Positions 23,301 to 33,889 of a DNA stretch of 64,000 bases are shown one piece after another. Each line of letters opens with the position of its first letter. Positions within the stretch are counted from its first letter, which is position 1. Position numbers and translations under genes: made by a program. The stretch covers positions 1,736,001 to 1,800,000 of the forward strand of contig OX337238.1 in assembly GCA_946965045.2 (NCBI GenBank), read 5' to 3'. The notes below the pieces were generated by a model. The model worked only from the letters and a program-made list of their open reading frames with translations. It ran no database searches and was not told where the DNA came from. The DNA comes from Epithemia pelagica. Its lineage: Eukaryota > Bacillariophyta > Bacillariophyceae > Surirellales > Surirellaceae.

Positions 23301-26300
23301 GGTTCGATGAAAGCCATTCTCACATGTCTTGCATTGCAACAGACCACTCATGCCATGGAAGAAGCAGATCTGCTTGCAGACACGGTTGTTATTATGCGAA
23401 AGGGTCAAGTTGCCGCTAGTGGTTCGCCTTTACAGCTCAAGGCCGAGCATGGCTCATCTTTGCAATTAACTCTTCTCGTAGACCACGAGGATGTAGATCG
23501 TACCATCGATCTGATTCGTGAACGGTTCAAGGGGATGGAAGAATGGGTCGATATCCAGTCCGTGGGCACCGGCAATGTAACAGTTACTATATCTAAAATC
23601 CAAGGCGAGGGGTCTGATGGAAACTCAGTCAATGGTGATGGCGTGGATGTGGAAACATTGGCTGGGTTTGCGTCGTTTTTGGAAAGCAATGAATCTAGAG
23701 TACGAGAGTACGGATTTTCAAATAGCTCCCTGGAAGAAGTATTTCTCAAAGTGACTGAAGGAGACGAGGAAGATGAATCAGATGAGAGCAGTGGAGACCA
23801 AAACGACGAGTCCAGCAACATGGTAACGTCTGATGTCGAAGCTGGAACTAATGCTGTTTCACGATCAGTCGTTCTTGATGATCAAGTGGATGGAATTGCG
23901 TCGTTTACACCCAAGCTTTCGGTGAGAGGGCAGTTCAAGGCTCTTCTGAAGTTCATGGTTATTCGAGATTGGACGGGGAAAAGTTCCATTGGAAATTGGG
24001 TCACACACGGCGTCCTTCTTTGTTTATCTGTGCTGCTGTCTGTGTATGCAACAACAAACAAAGATCCAGCCTGGGTGCTTTCAGTGATTGCATTCACATT
24101 GTCGGTCACGCTTTTGACCATGGGAATACCACTATACTACGAACGATACAATGGCCTTTTCTACTTGACAAGGGCCCAGGGGATGCTCAAGAACGCGTAC
24201 ATTCTCTCTCAGGTACTCTATTCGTACTCACTCTCCTTCATATTTACATTTATTGTATTATCTTTGGTATTCGCAACGCCATTGTTCCGAGATTATGAAG
24301 TCTGTGAAGAGAACAAAGCTGGGTTTGAATGCGTCTGGAAGTATGGAGACCGCGTCCAGCTCAACTGGCCAGGCTCTCTAGACTGGTGGGATGAATTTGA
24401 GGGTAAAAACGTCAGACTCTTCGCTCGACGCACTCCAGGGCACTACGGTCTCATTCTCGGCATTGTCGCAATCTTCCCCTTAATATTACCCGGAAGTGTT
24501 TTTGCGAGCTCACATTTTCCAGGTTTCAAGATTGCCATTACGGTCTTAACAATGATTGTTCTAGGTGTTAGTGTGGCGCCTCTGATCATATATGCTTCCT
24601 TCAATGGGCAGAGTGATGAAGACCTTTAGGAATGCAAGTGGGATATCTGCAACACGACATTCTTCGGCAATGAATCTTCGCTGGACGCAGAGGAGTTCCT
24701 GAATTGTGTTGGGCTTCAAGTGAACGAGGGTCAGGTGGGGGCACTGTGCGTGCCCACAGCTGCAGGCCTGCTTCCACAAGCAGGAGTCTTTCAAACTTTG
24801 TACATGGCGATCATGTCCGACGTAACTTTCTATTCGGAGCCACCGGGGTACGTCGAATCCAAACTCTTGCCGTTGTTTACAGGGAACTACGATTGTAAAG
24901 GTTCAACGTGCCAGTTTCCGTACGCAAGAGAACAATACAGCGGGTATATCGGATACATGGTTCTAGGGTTTGTGATTCTTTCTGTTCTTGGTCTTTTGAT
25001 GCTTCTGGTTTTCTCTTTCCCTGATAAACGAGTCTTACAGTGCAAGTCGTGGGTGCGCACTGCCTTTAAAACCGTGATGCACCCCCTTCAACGTAAAGCT
25101 CCTTCCAGCGACGGGAGAAAAGATGACGAGAACACAATAGATATTTCAAGGGAGGTCCAAGACGAGATTCAGGTTGTTGAGGATATGGTTGGACCCTTTG
25201 TTGTAACAGAAGATAGAGGGGCCAATGGAGTTGCGGCAAGAATTCCAAATCTGGACGCCGTCCCGCGTGATGAAATACCTGCGATCGTCGCCTACAAGTT
25301 GCGGAAGGAATACACGTTGCCTGGAGGGTTCGGAACTAAGGTCGCGTTGAAATCACTGGACTTGCACGTACCAAAAGGTCAAGTTCTTGGCTTGCTTGGG
25401 AAAAATGGAGCGGGAAAGAGTACAGCACTAAAGATCTTTGCAGGAGGACATGAAGCAACAACCGGCGTTGCGTTGGTAGCTGGCTATGATATTGGTCTAG
25501 AGCAGATTCAAGCATTTGAACGACTTGGAAACTGTGCACAATTTGATGTTATATGGCCATGGGAGACTATCAAAGTACATTTGGAGTTCTTTGGCGGACT
25601 AAAAGGTTTGCCGAAAGACCGCCTCAGTAAGATTGCACATGCAGTGGCGTCATCCGTCGGCCTGGGGTCTCCGGAAGTATACAATCGACGGGCGGGGGCG
25701 CTCTCCGGAGGTATGCGTCGTCGCCTTTCCATTGCTATATCCTTGATTGGTGCCCCAAGTGTTCTTCTTCTTGATGAACCGAGTAAGTTCACATATTTCA
25801 AAGAATCGTATGTTCTTGTCTCGTGATATTTCGACACGATGAACTAATCATCTCCTCTTTGCTTGTCGTTTATCGATTTGCCAGCTACTGGCTTGGATCC
25901 ATCAACACGAAACAGTATCTGGGACCTAATTGCATCCTTTGCGACTACAGATCGCGCGATCATTATCAGTAAGTGTATCCAGCTTATCTCCGTCGAACCT
26001 GTGATTGTTGCTTTGTGCTAACTTGATTGTATTTGGCGGGAAATCAGCCACACACATGATGCTAGAGGCCGACTCCCTGTGCAATCGGATAGCAATCATG
26101 ACAAAGGGTTCCTTGAAAACCATCGGAACACAGCAATGGCTGAAAGACACGTATGGTTCAGGTTATTTGTTGCAGTTGAACTTGACTCACAGTGATGAAG
26201 ACACTCAGGATCGTGCATTGGAATTTGTCCGCGCCAATTTGCATCCCAACGCGACCATCCTCTCCCGGCAAGCAAAAACAGTACACGTTGCGTTGCCCAA

Positions 26301-26448
26301 GAGCGGTGGTGACGCTGGCGACGTGAGTTTATGTGATGTTTTTCGTGTTCTTTACAGTGACAAGAGATTCAAAGAGGGCCAGATAAATCAATTTCTGTTT
26401 TCTCAGTCGTCTTTGGAAGACGTCTTCATAACTTTGGGAGACGACTAA
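20309..26448 (+). pseudogene. ABC transporter subfamily A (full-size, two half-transporters), broken at two points
   Basis: Exon blocks with matching phases are 20309-20611, 20728-20950, 21050-21513, 21611-21820, 21902-22340, 22442-22637, 22708-23045, 23149-23268, 23343-25782, 25885-25968 and 26048-26448. The order is N-terminal QLAFCLRKNNLLI segment, membrane region (exon blocks 2-5), first ATPase (LLGHNGAGKTT across an intron, FSGGMKRRLSVACS, VLDEPTTGMDP), second membrane region (about 23970-25020) and second ATPase (LLGKNGAGKST, LSGGMRRRLSIA, LLLDEPTTGLDP, THMMLEAD). ABCA proteins usually move lipids. There are two lesions. Between 22112 and 22143 the frame slips by one base (YEQGTTLFRFY, then DPVALESLYNC in another frame), although both relic copies elsewhere read through this point. 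TAG at 24627-24629 lies in an otherwise open frame (SFNGQSDEDL, stop, ECKWDICN). If these are not assembly errors the gene is dead or makes only a half transporter. Confidence 0.88.
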
Positions 26449-27237
26449 AACTGCGTCGGACTGAACAGTTTCATCTAGCGAAACTCGGTGTTCTTGTAAT
26501 GTTCTGGAAATCAAAATGCTAGCAAAGACGAACAATAGCATGGATGCTTCTGCCACTTAGATACTAGATGCATGGTCGGTCTATGAGAAGGCAGAAACAG
26601 GAGTACTGATACTTTGGGGTGCTTCGAAGAGTGACATACTGAAAACTCTGCCAAAGCCGTTCGCACATATGATATGCTTCTGATCTCCTGTGTCTAGTAG
26701 CGGTCAGGAGTACAACTTCGAATACAGGAGACATGTGTCCATTGGCTGTATATTCGAATCATTTCTAGCCAACTTATGTTTTGTCGCCCTCCTTTAAATC
26801 ACGTTGCTAACATCCTGCGCCTATGGGGTCTCTCTTGTTGTCACACACTTCAGCTTTTTTAGCTCTTTGACCAGCTCTCCTTTCCAACAATCTCTTTGTT
26901 GTGAAATCACCATCTGTCTCCTTGACGTGTGTTAGTCCCGCATGAGAAGAATTCCCTGTCATTCGCGGGCGACAGCGCGACACGGATCGCGAGTCCACAC
27001 GGGTCGCGTACTCTGCGCTGCTGAGTCCCAGAAAGACTGGGAGGAGGAGAACAAGATCAAGCTCTAATTAAGCCTATCAAGACCAAACCTGTCAACCGAG
27101 TCGTGGTCGGCGCGACCGCACATCTTGCGTCTGGGTTTCCGGCGGGGGAAGTTCAGTTTTTGTGGAAGATATCGACTCGTCCAGACTTGCTCTGGAGAGT
27201 TCCAAGAGCAAAAGAGCAGCCATAAAACCGGAAGACC
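26449..27237. other. Intergenic, nothing recognised
   Basis: Contains the 3' flank of the ABCA gene and the promoter of the zinc-finger gene. No gene or repeat structure seen. Confidence 0.5.
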
Positions 27238-28557
27238 ATGGGATACAATCGTGAGAATACCATACCGCCGCAGTGTTCATCTCCCTTGCCTTGCCTGCAG
27301 CGAGATTTTCCCAGCAACCGTACTGAAGAATGCAACCCATTGCAGTGCCCAGTGAGTGCGACTGATCGAGATGCCATCGATGCCACCACGACAACATCCA
27401 CCAAATTCCCGTCCTTCTTGTTCACCAAACCGTTCCACAACAAGGAAAACAATGGACGCGGACAATGCCTGGACGACGAAAAGATGGCAAAATCTGCTCA
27501 AATTTCTGCAGCACGAGACATGACGGACCAACAAGTACATCCCAAGAAACGACACGAAGAGCGACAGAGGGGACCACGAGACGTGCTCTGCCATATATGT
27601 GGTCGAAAGTATACCATTCATTCCATTGGAATTCACGTTGCACAGTGCGAACGCTTGTGGGAACAACGGCAAGAACAAGAGTATCAACAGCGCGCAGTAA
27701 TTGCCAAGAACGGATACAAATTGAAACCAGTCCCTCAGTTACCCGACAGCGTGACAAAGGTACCGCCACGTGACATGACTCCAAAGCAGTTGGAGGAACG
27801 AAATGCAATGGCTATGCAGGTGTACAACGATCATGCATTGGAAAAGTGTTCGTATTGTCACCGAACCTTTTTGCCTGATCGACTGCAAGTCCATTTGAAA
27901 AGTTGTGCGCGTCATCACCAACGGAGTAATCCAAAGAACCACTCTCCTCGCTTCTCCAATACAGTTCAGCCCTCTCAAGGGTCTACGTCAAGGCCAAAGT
28001 CGGCCATGGATACAAATGACTTATCCCGAGGTTTTGTCCCGTGTCAACCAGTCTACGGGGGAAACTCACCAGCCCTGGCTCCCGAACCCAAGCATACAGC
28101 TCTGTGTCACATTTGCGGTCGCAAATATACCATTCACTCCATCCACATTCATATTCCTCAATGCGAGTACTTGTGGCAAGCCCGACAAGAACAGAAGGGC
28201 AACCGAGATACTACTGGTTCAATCTCTACCATGCCGCAACCTGGCAAACCAGTTCCTCAATTGCCAGTGCAGTTCCGTCACCCACCACCAACTAATACCA
28301 CCCATCACGAGACTGGAGATGAGTTCAGTGCGACCTTGTTTTGGAAGGAACGAAATGCCATGGCACAACAAATCTATGAAACCCATACTTTGATCCCATG
28401 TCACTGTTGTGGACGAACCTTTTTGCCGGATCGATTACAAGTTCACTTACGAAGTTGCGAACGTCATCACAACAATAAGCACCTTCATTCAAACAGTTGT
28501 CGGAGTCCTGGTCGCAATGCCACCAAAAGTAGGCACCAACAGAATCGTAAACACTAA
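27238..28557 (+). CDS. C2HC zinc-finger protein with four fingers in two duplicated pairs
   Basis: A 439-codon intronless frame from an ATG in good context (ACCATGG). Four Cys-X2-Cys-X12-His-X3/4-Cys fingers of the zf-C2HC_2 (ZC2HC1/ZNF474-like) type are seen: LCHICGRKYTIHSIGIHVAQC, KCSYCHRTFLPDRLQVHLKSC, LCHICGRKYTIHSIHIHIPQC and PCHCCGRTFLPDRLQVHLRSC, at residues about 117-136, 201-220, 290-310 and 385-405. Fingers 1 and 3, and 2 and 4, are nearly identical, as are their followers (ER/EY LW-Q-RQEQ; KPVPQLP; ERNAMA-Q-Y). The protein therefore arose by internal duplication of a two-finger unit. The N-terminus is disordered. The family binds zinc; nucleic-acid or protein partners are unknown. 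Confidence 0.88.
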   Translation: MGYNRENTIPPQCSSPLPCLQRDFPSNRTEECNPLQCPVSATDRDAIDATTTTSTKFPSFLFTKPFHNKENNGRGQCLDDEKMAKSAQISAARDMTDQQVHPKKRHEERQRGPRDVLCHICGRKYTIHSIGIHVAQCERLWEQRQEQEYQQRAVIAKNGYKLKPVPQLPDSVTKVPPRDMTPKQLEERNAMAMQVYNDHALEKCSYCHRTFLPDRLQVHLKSCARHHQRSNPKNHSPRFSNTVQPSQGSTSRPKSAMDTNDLSRGFVPCQPVYGGNSPALAPEPKHTALCHICGRKYTIHSIHIHIPQCEYLWQARQEQKGNRDTTGSISTMPQPGKPVPQLPVQFRHPPPTNTTHHETGDEFSATLFWKERNAMAQQIYETHTLIPCHCCGRTFLPDRLQVHLRSCERHHNNKHLHSNSCRSPGRNATKSRHQQNRKH

Positions 28558-28961
28558 AGTTAAAATCGACTGGCACTGAAAACACTGCTTTAATGGTTCA
28601 AAACAGCGTACCATGGTTTCCACATGAAACATGGCCACACGAAACGGAAGAGCGTCTGCAAAAGAGGGACCCATACCCATCTGTCTGCGTCTGCGGTGTG
28701 TCATCATGGTCATAGCTCGCAGGAGTCTGCAGAGATTCAAGATTATATTATGTTGCACTCGGCACAACGGAATAAGAATGGAAAGGAACATGCGAATGTG
28801 TGTTATTGGCTCTGCGCGAATGCACTGACGTGGCACTATTCACGCGTGCAATGCGCGACTTGTAAAAACAAAACACACCATCGTTCTCACAAAACTAGGA
28901 GTAGCAATCAACACAATCAAAGCAGAACAACAAAGCTCTTACTCTTTCCCCACACAAAGAC
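28558..28961. other. Intergenic spacer, putative promoter of MDR copy 1
   Basis: No gene recognised. The dyad found upstream of MDR copies 3 and 5 (GCGCGGA N6 TCCGCGC) is absent here. Confidence 0.45.
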
Positions 28962-29995
28962 ATGACTTATCCATCCAAAACTACGACATCCAATTCCTCC
29001 AAAATGAAAGCCATTGCCATTCAAGAAAAGAAAAATGTTTCCGTTGTCGAAATAGCTAAACCATCCCTTCACGACAAACCTGATTCCGTACTGCCTTGGA
29101 AGAAATCGTCAATAAAACCTTTACAGGCATCATGGTTCACGATCGATCGGCGAAACCGTTGATTCCAGGATATCACTTTTCGGGAACTATTCAAGCCGTG
29201 GGATCCAAGGTTGCCAAGGACGACTTTCACGTGGGTGATTCGGTATTTGGCCATTTGCAATACACCCCATTCACGAAGCAAGGTTCATGCAGCGAGTATG
29301 TGGTCGTCCCCAAGACAGACTTGGCCAAACTACCATCGTCGTACAAACACTTGTCCATGAAGACTGCAGCAGCCTGTACCACTGAAGGAATTACCGCGTT
29401 GCAGGCTCTGCGAGATTTGGGTCAGGTACAGGCCAAGGATTCGGTACTCATTGTGGGTGCTTCCGGAGGTGTGGGATCCATGGCCATTGGTATTGCCCAT
29501 CAATTACATGCAGGAACTGTTACAGCAGTGTGCAGTTCCAAGGATGTTGCCAAGGTCAAGGCCTTGGGTGCCAACAAGGTGATTGACCGTACCAAAACCA
29601 CACTGCAATCCCTCAACCTAGACAATCAATCTTACCCTTCCAGACACACCTTGTACAATGTCATTTTCGATGCCTCAGGAAAATACGAATTTTCAGACTT
29701 AAAGCACTTGCTGGCGCCCGGTGGTCGCATGGTTTCGACAGAAGTCCATATCGACTCAATGTTGTTGGGAAGTTGGTGGTATCCTCTTGTCTGTTCCGGC
29801 AAGTCGTCCAAGTTTATTCCCTGTCACGCCACCAAACAAGACTTAGAACTCGTGGCTCGTTGGGTGGAGCAAAAGTCGGTACGCGTATCAATCGACTCGG
29901 AGTTCAAGGTATCCGATTTTGCCAAGGCATGGGAACGTCAAAACGATCGAAACAAGAACGGTCGGGTCCTGATCAAGGTTCAAGGTGGTTGGTGA
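28962..29995 (+). pseudogene. MDR oxidoreductase (quinone oxidoreductase-like), copy 1, 31-bp deletion
   Basis: The first 130 bases encode the usual N-terminus (MKAIAIQEKKNVSVVEIAKPSLHDKP). At about 29091 the frame is lost. Against copy 5, 31 bases covering VQVAYAALDT are missing between two TAC triplets (29088-29090 | 29091), a microhomology-type deletion. Thereafter the second frame is open to 29995: GYHFSGTI, GDSVFGHLQY, SEYVVVPKTDLAKLP, NAD(P)-binding GASGGVGSMAIGIA, APGGRMVSTE and a conserved C-terminus VLIKVQGGW. No zinc ligands are seen, so it belongs to the zinc-free quinone-reductase-like MDR group. A start inside the second frame would lack the first strand of the catalytic domain. 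The donor of the ABCA-like relic lies just downstream. Confidence 0.85.
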
Positions 29996-30279
29996 TTGGT
30001 AACACACATCCTTCTCTTCGATGGTGCGATCACCGTTGAAGCAAGATCTTCATAAATAGAACTGAGTAGAATATTCATGCCATATAAACAAAAATGAGTC
30101 CTTCAGCAACACACACAACTTTGTTGTTACTTTGGAAAAACACTGGCAATCTAGTCTCAAGAGACATGAATGTGTTACCTTGATTCGAAGTGCCAGAATG
30201 GTAGTTGTCGCATTCTCACTGGTTGTGGGTGGCCTTCAAGGTGGAGTATATGGCATAGAACCAGAGATGGCCTATCCTG

Positions 30280-30770
30280 GGAAGGGAAGTATGGTGGTCG
30301 TGAATGGATATTCGCCCACTGGGTAGAATACGATGATAGAGGATCAAGTGAAGACATTATATCGCTTACATCATCGATTCAGAGGAACACAGGATCCAGT
30401 GACTGATGAGGGAATGCACAACTCTCCGTCGATTAACTTGTCAGATGTGCTCTGTTTCTCGCTGGATTACAACCAGTGTCAAGGTAGGAAAGAGACAGAC
30501 TCGATTACCAGCACCGCAATGATGGGAATCACCTTGGCTTTTGCGATACTTCATGAATTGATTGGCTTGTATTGGGTCCAAGTCATTCCCACGGGGGTAA
30601 GTTTTCATTTCCTGGTCTTTACAGATTAGGCATATATCCCTCACCAACTGTCACCTCCGGCCCAGAATGTACCAGCACAACCATACTACTTCCTTGTTAT
30701 ACGCGTGTACTGGAACAAAGCCAATGAAACGCAACAGCGGCTTCATATCCCAGTGCAGAAATGGGCGTGA
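30280..30770 (+). pseudogene. ABCA exon-pair relic 1
   Basis: The stretch INLSDVLCFSLDYNQCQG..ETDSITSTAMMGITLAFAI..IGLYWVQVIPTG matches the ABCA gene segment at about 22175-22340 (ANLSDSFCSSLEYNQCQG..., YWIQVVPSG). The GTAAG donor at about 30597 is kept, and beyond it AQPYYFLVIRVYW resembles the start of the next ABCA exon (AVQPFYFPFLRRYW). Intron position is therefore conserved, so the copy moved as DNA. No other part of the transporter is present. It lies between MDR copy 1 and SET copy 1. Confidence 0.75.
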
Positions 30771-30963
30771 CCTCGAATTTCCTGACCAAGTTCATGATTG
30801 GTGTTTAAACTCATCTCGTGGACAAGTCGACTTTCCGACGTCACTTGAGCTTCTGTGGTGTTATCCTGTGCTGACATTGTTGCCTTTTTTGCATTGCGTT
30901 ACAGACAACACAATCAGCGCTCGATGCAGAAGAGCTTGTCACGCGCGTGTTCGTCCATAATCA

Positions 30964-33292
30964 TTAGCTGCTTTGATGAACAGTTTGTTTCTTCTTCCAG
31001 TTCCGCCAGGCGTCAGGGAACATATCGTCGGGAACCCGCATATCGTGGCGAAAGGCATTCTCCAAAAACAGGTCGGATGTGTACGGTTTGTCTTGAAAAT
31101 GAAAGACTTGTTTAGGGCGGTTGCTCCATATACCACGACGAGGCCGACTCCGTTCCTCCCACACATAGACCGTGTACCACACCTCAGGTCGGGTTGTAGT
31201 TGTCGTATTGCCTCGCTTAGTCGTAGTCGAGGCGTTGATAATTTCGCAAAACCAATAGTCTGCGTCTTCTCGACTGTACTTTTCTAGGTCTTTGTCGAGA
31301 GTACCATTTTGGTAGCTTGGTAACCACCGATGTCGCTTGGCAAAGTAGTCATTGCATGTCAAATCTACATTGGGCGGAATGTCAACCATCTTGTGTTCCT
31401 CAATACGCGTTTTGAGTTTTCCCGTCTTCCAGGCCCGATTCATGTCATCGGCACTAATGTACGTGTCTGCTCCCGTGACGGGTTGCCAGTTTTGAATGTG
31501 TCGTTGCCATGCTTGTTCCCATTCTGGACCATAATCCAAAAAAACTTCGTCGCCTTTGCGAATTGTTTTGGTGGCAACAAGTTCAAAGGCCAATTTGGCG
31601 GCCGAGCCCGTCTCCAAGGACTCGACGGACCGGTCAAGCAAGTGCGGTTGAAAGGTTCCCCGTTTTGGATCGGCCCATTGAATCTTGACGTTTGCTTGCG
31701 TCTGGTTGTGATTGCTATGACAAGAATAGTGGACGAGTCCAGAATAGTGGTGAGCCTCTACACTTTTGTTTCGCAGCAGACAAAGACCAGGGCGACCACG
31801 ATGCACTTACATGTACCCAACCATGGGAGCATAGGGACACAACAAAAGTGAACTCTCGCCATGACCAAAACAATAATTGAGCAAGAGTTGAGGGGGTAGA
31901 GGCTTGTTGAGATTCGGTTGCTTGTGCCTCGGTCCCTCCATAATGTGCATGTTTAATCGTGATCGATTCGTCAAGTGAATGAGTGGCATGGCAGCCACAG
32001 CAGTCCCTTTTGGCAAGTCTCGACTGGCAAAGGCACCCCGTCCCGCTTGCGGCAATGTGGATGGTTGGGGCTCGAGGTGATCTCCACACGTTCCATGTTT
32101 TTGAAACCATTCCGTGGTCCGAGTTCCTTCCTGTCGACGCAGTTCTTTGAGTGTCTTGCCCTGCTGCAATTGAACCAATTCATTGGGATCATTATGATGA
32201 AAGCTTCCAAAGACACGCGAGGTTCGATTGAATGCGCTGTGTCGGACAAAGGTATCCCACAAGTCATCAAACACACGAGACGAAACCGTGTTTTGCTGTT
32301 TTTGGAGTTTGGCAAAGCGTTGAAACAAGAGATAGGCACGATCGAGATCGTGTGTGAGGGGCACGGGGCCTAATTCCGGTCGACCTGTATTGCAAGACAA
32401 CGAAAAGGAAAATCAAGAAAAAGTCTCGCGTCAGTACAATTCTGCTGATATCGTCAAAGAAAGGATGCAACTCGATTGCGATATTACCTTGAAACCACCG
32501 TGATCCGTAATAGAGATAAAATTCTTCGCCTGCCTGAATGTTGCGAGTGGCGGTGGAGAATCGATCAAAGTAGGGCGTAAAGGCCCCGGCACCAGGATCC
32601 TTGGATCGATGCAATCCACTGGCATCGCGTTGAGTGGAATGCTCGTCGACATTGGTGAGCGCGTGAAAGGCATTGGGAGTGGCACCAAACCCGGATACGG
32701 CACCATCAACATCATGATACCCTTCATGGCTCATATCGAGGGTTTCACCCTTCCAAATGTACTCATCCCACAAAAAATCGAAGTCTTCCTTGTTGTTTTG
32801 ACGTACCAAATCGACAATGGGGACCGCCACATCACCCGTTCGTTGCAACTTGTCTCCTTTCCGATACGACTTGCCGGCATACATGCCCAAGCCGGCTCCT
32901 GGTAAGACGGAAGGAGCCACCCAAATGCCGCAATCCAATACAACTGGTTGCGGATGCGACAAAGCATGACTACTGTTTCGTGCCTGGTTGTCACTGAATG
33001 AATTTCGAGCAGCGTTGGTGGTGGTCGTACGCATCGAAGGGATGGATGGAATTATCGTCTTTCTTTCGGAGTTGTTGTTAACACGTTTGTTTATTGGGAG
33101 CTGACCCGCAGTGGAAGGAATTTGTTTCTGAGTGTCCTGAGGACGCGTCGCTTGAGACTCTTGTTCTTGAACCTGATCTACTGCTTTTCGATGAATGCGG
33201 CATGTTTGGAGTAAACAGTATCCAATCAGGAATGCAAGAATCAGGCTATGACTTCGCTTTATGGAGGTGCCTGGTCGGAAACAAACCATCAT
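30964..33292 (-). CDS. Membrane-anchored protein with two SET-like domains, copy 1
   Basis: Exons are 33292-32488, 32384-31811 and 31714-30964; phases fit exactly, giving 709 residues. A basic N-terminus and a 20-residue hydrophobic anchor (LILAFLIGYCLLQ) precede SET-like unit A: GAGLGMYAGKSYRKGD, NAFHALTNVDEH, ATRNIQAGEEFYLYYGSRWF. Unit B follows in exons 2-3: QAGRGAFASRDLPKGT, LLLNYCFGHGESSLLLCPY, YINHNQTQANV (the Asn-His motif, formed across the second intron) and ATKTIRKGDEVFLDYGPEW. A conserved C-terminal tail has VFHFQDKPYTSDLFLENAFRHDMRVP. SET domains transfer methyl groups from SAM to lysine. The anchor argues for an ER, secretory or organellar membrane location. The true ATG is 33292, because the frame upstream only offers TTG. 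Substrate unknown. Confidence 0.85.
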
Positions 33293-33889
33293 GGTGTATG
33301 CATCCAATATTCAATGTCTGCTTCGATATTCCAGGTTTAGGAAGGGAAAGTTTTCAGTCTAAATGTGGTGCACGTGCACTTTTGCCTATGTCACTATTAC
33401 TTCCACGACCAAATATGTGCTGACTCGCGCTATATTATGTGACATGCACGGGATGAGTCACGCCAACCAGTCGCTACAAATTCTCAGTTTGTCACAATTT
33501 GAAAGCTTTCTCATTTCATCAAAGGTCAGTGCAAATGAGACGGAACATATGGTTTGGAGAGAGATATGAGTCTAAAAGCTTGAGGATCCAATCCAGAGAG
33601 TTTAGAACTGCAGTGTTGGTTGTGGTTGCTTCCTTGTGTTCGAACAAAGAACATTATGTCCTAATGCCCAACTTACCACAATCACAGGGACCGACAAATG
33701 AACCGAATTGACCCTGTGATCACATACTACAATTGGCCATATGAAGCACTGTCGGGATCAGATTCGGGACTCCACGCCACTGCTCGTATGCATTCGTGGT
33801 GGTCGTCGTCCGCAGTGGTTTGTTTGAAGAAAGCACTCGCGAGGAATGACCTCTCGATTCCTTGTCATGCAGTTTCTATCAAGTCGTTG
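33293..33889. other. Spacer between SET copies 1 and 2
   Basis: Promoter of SET copy 1 and 3' flank of SET copy 2. No gene seen. Confidence 0.5.
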
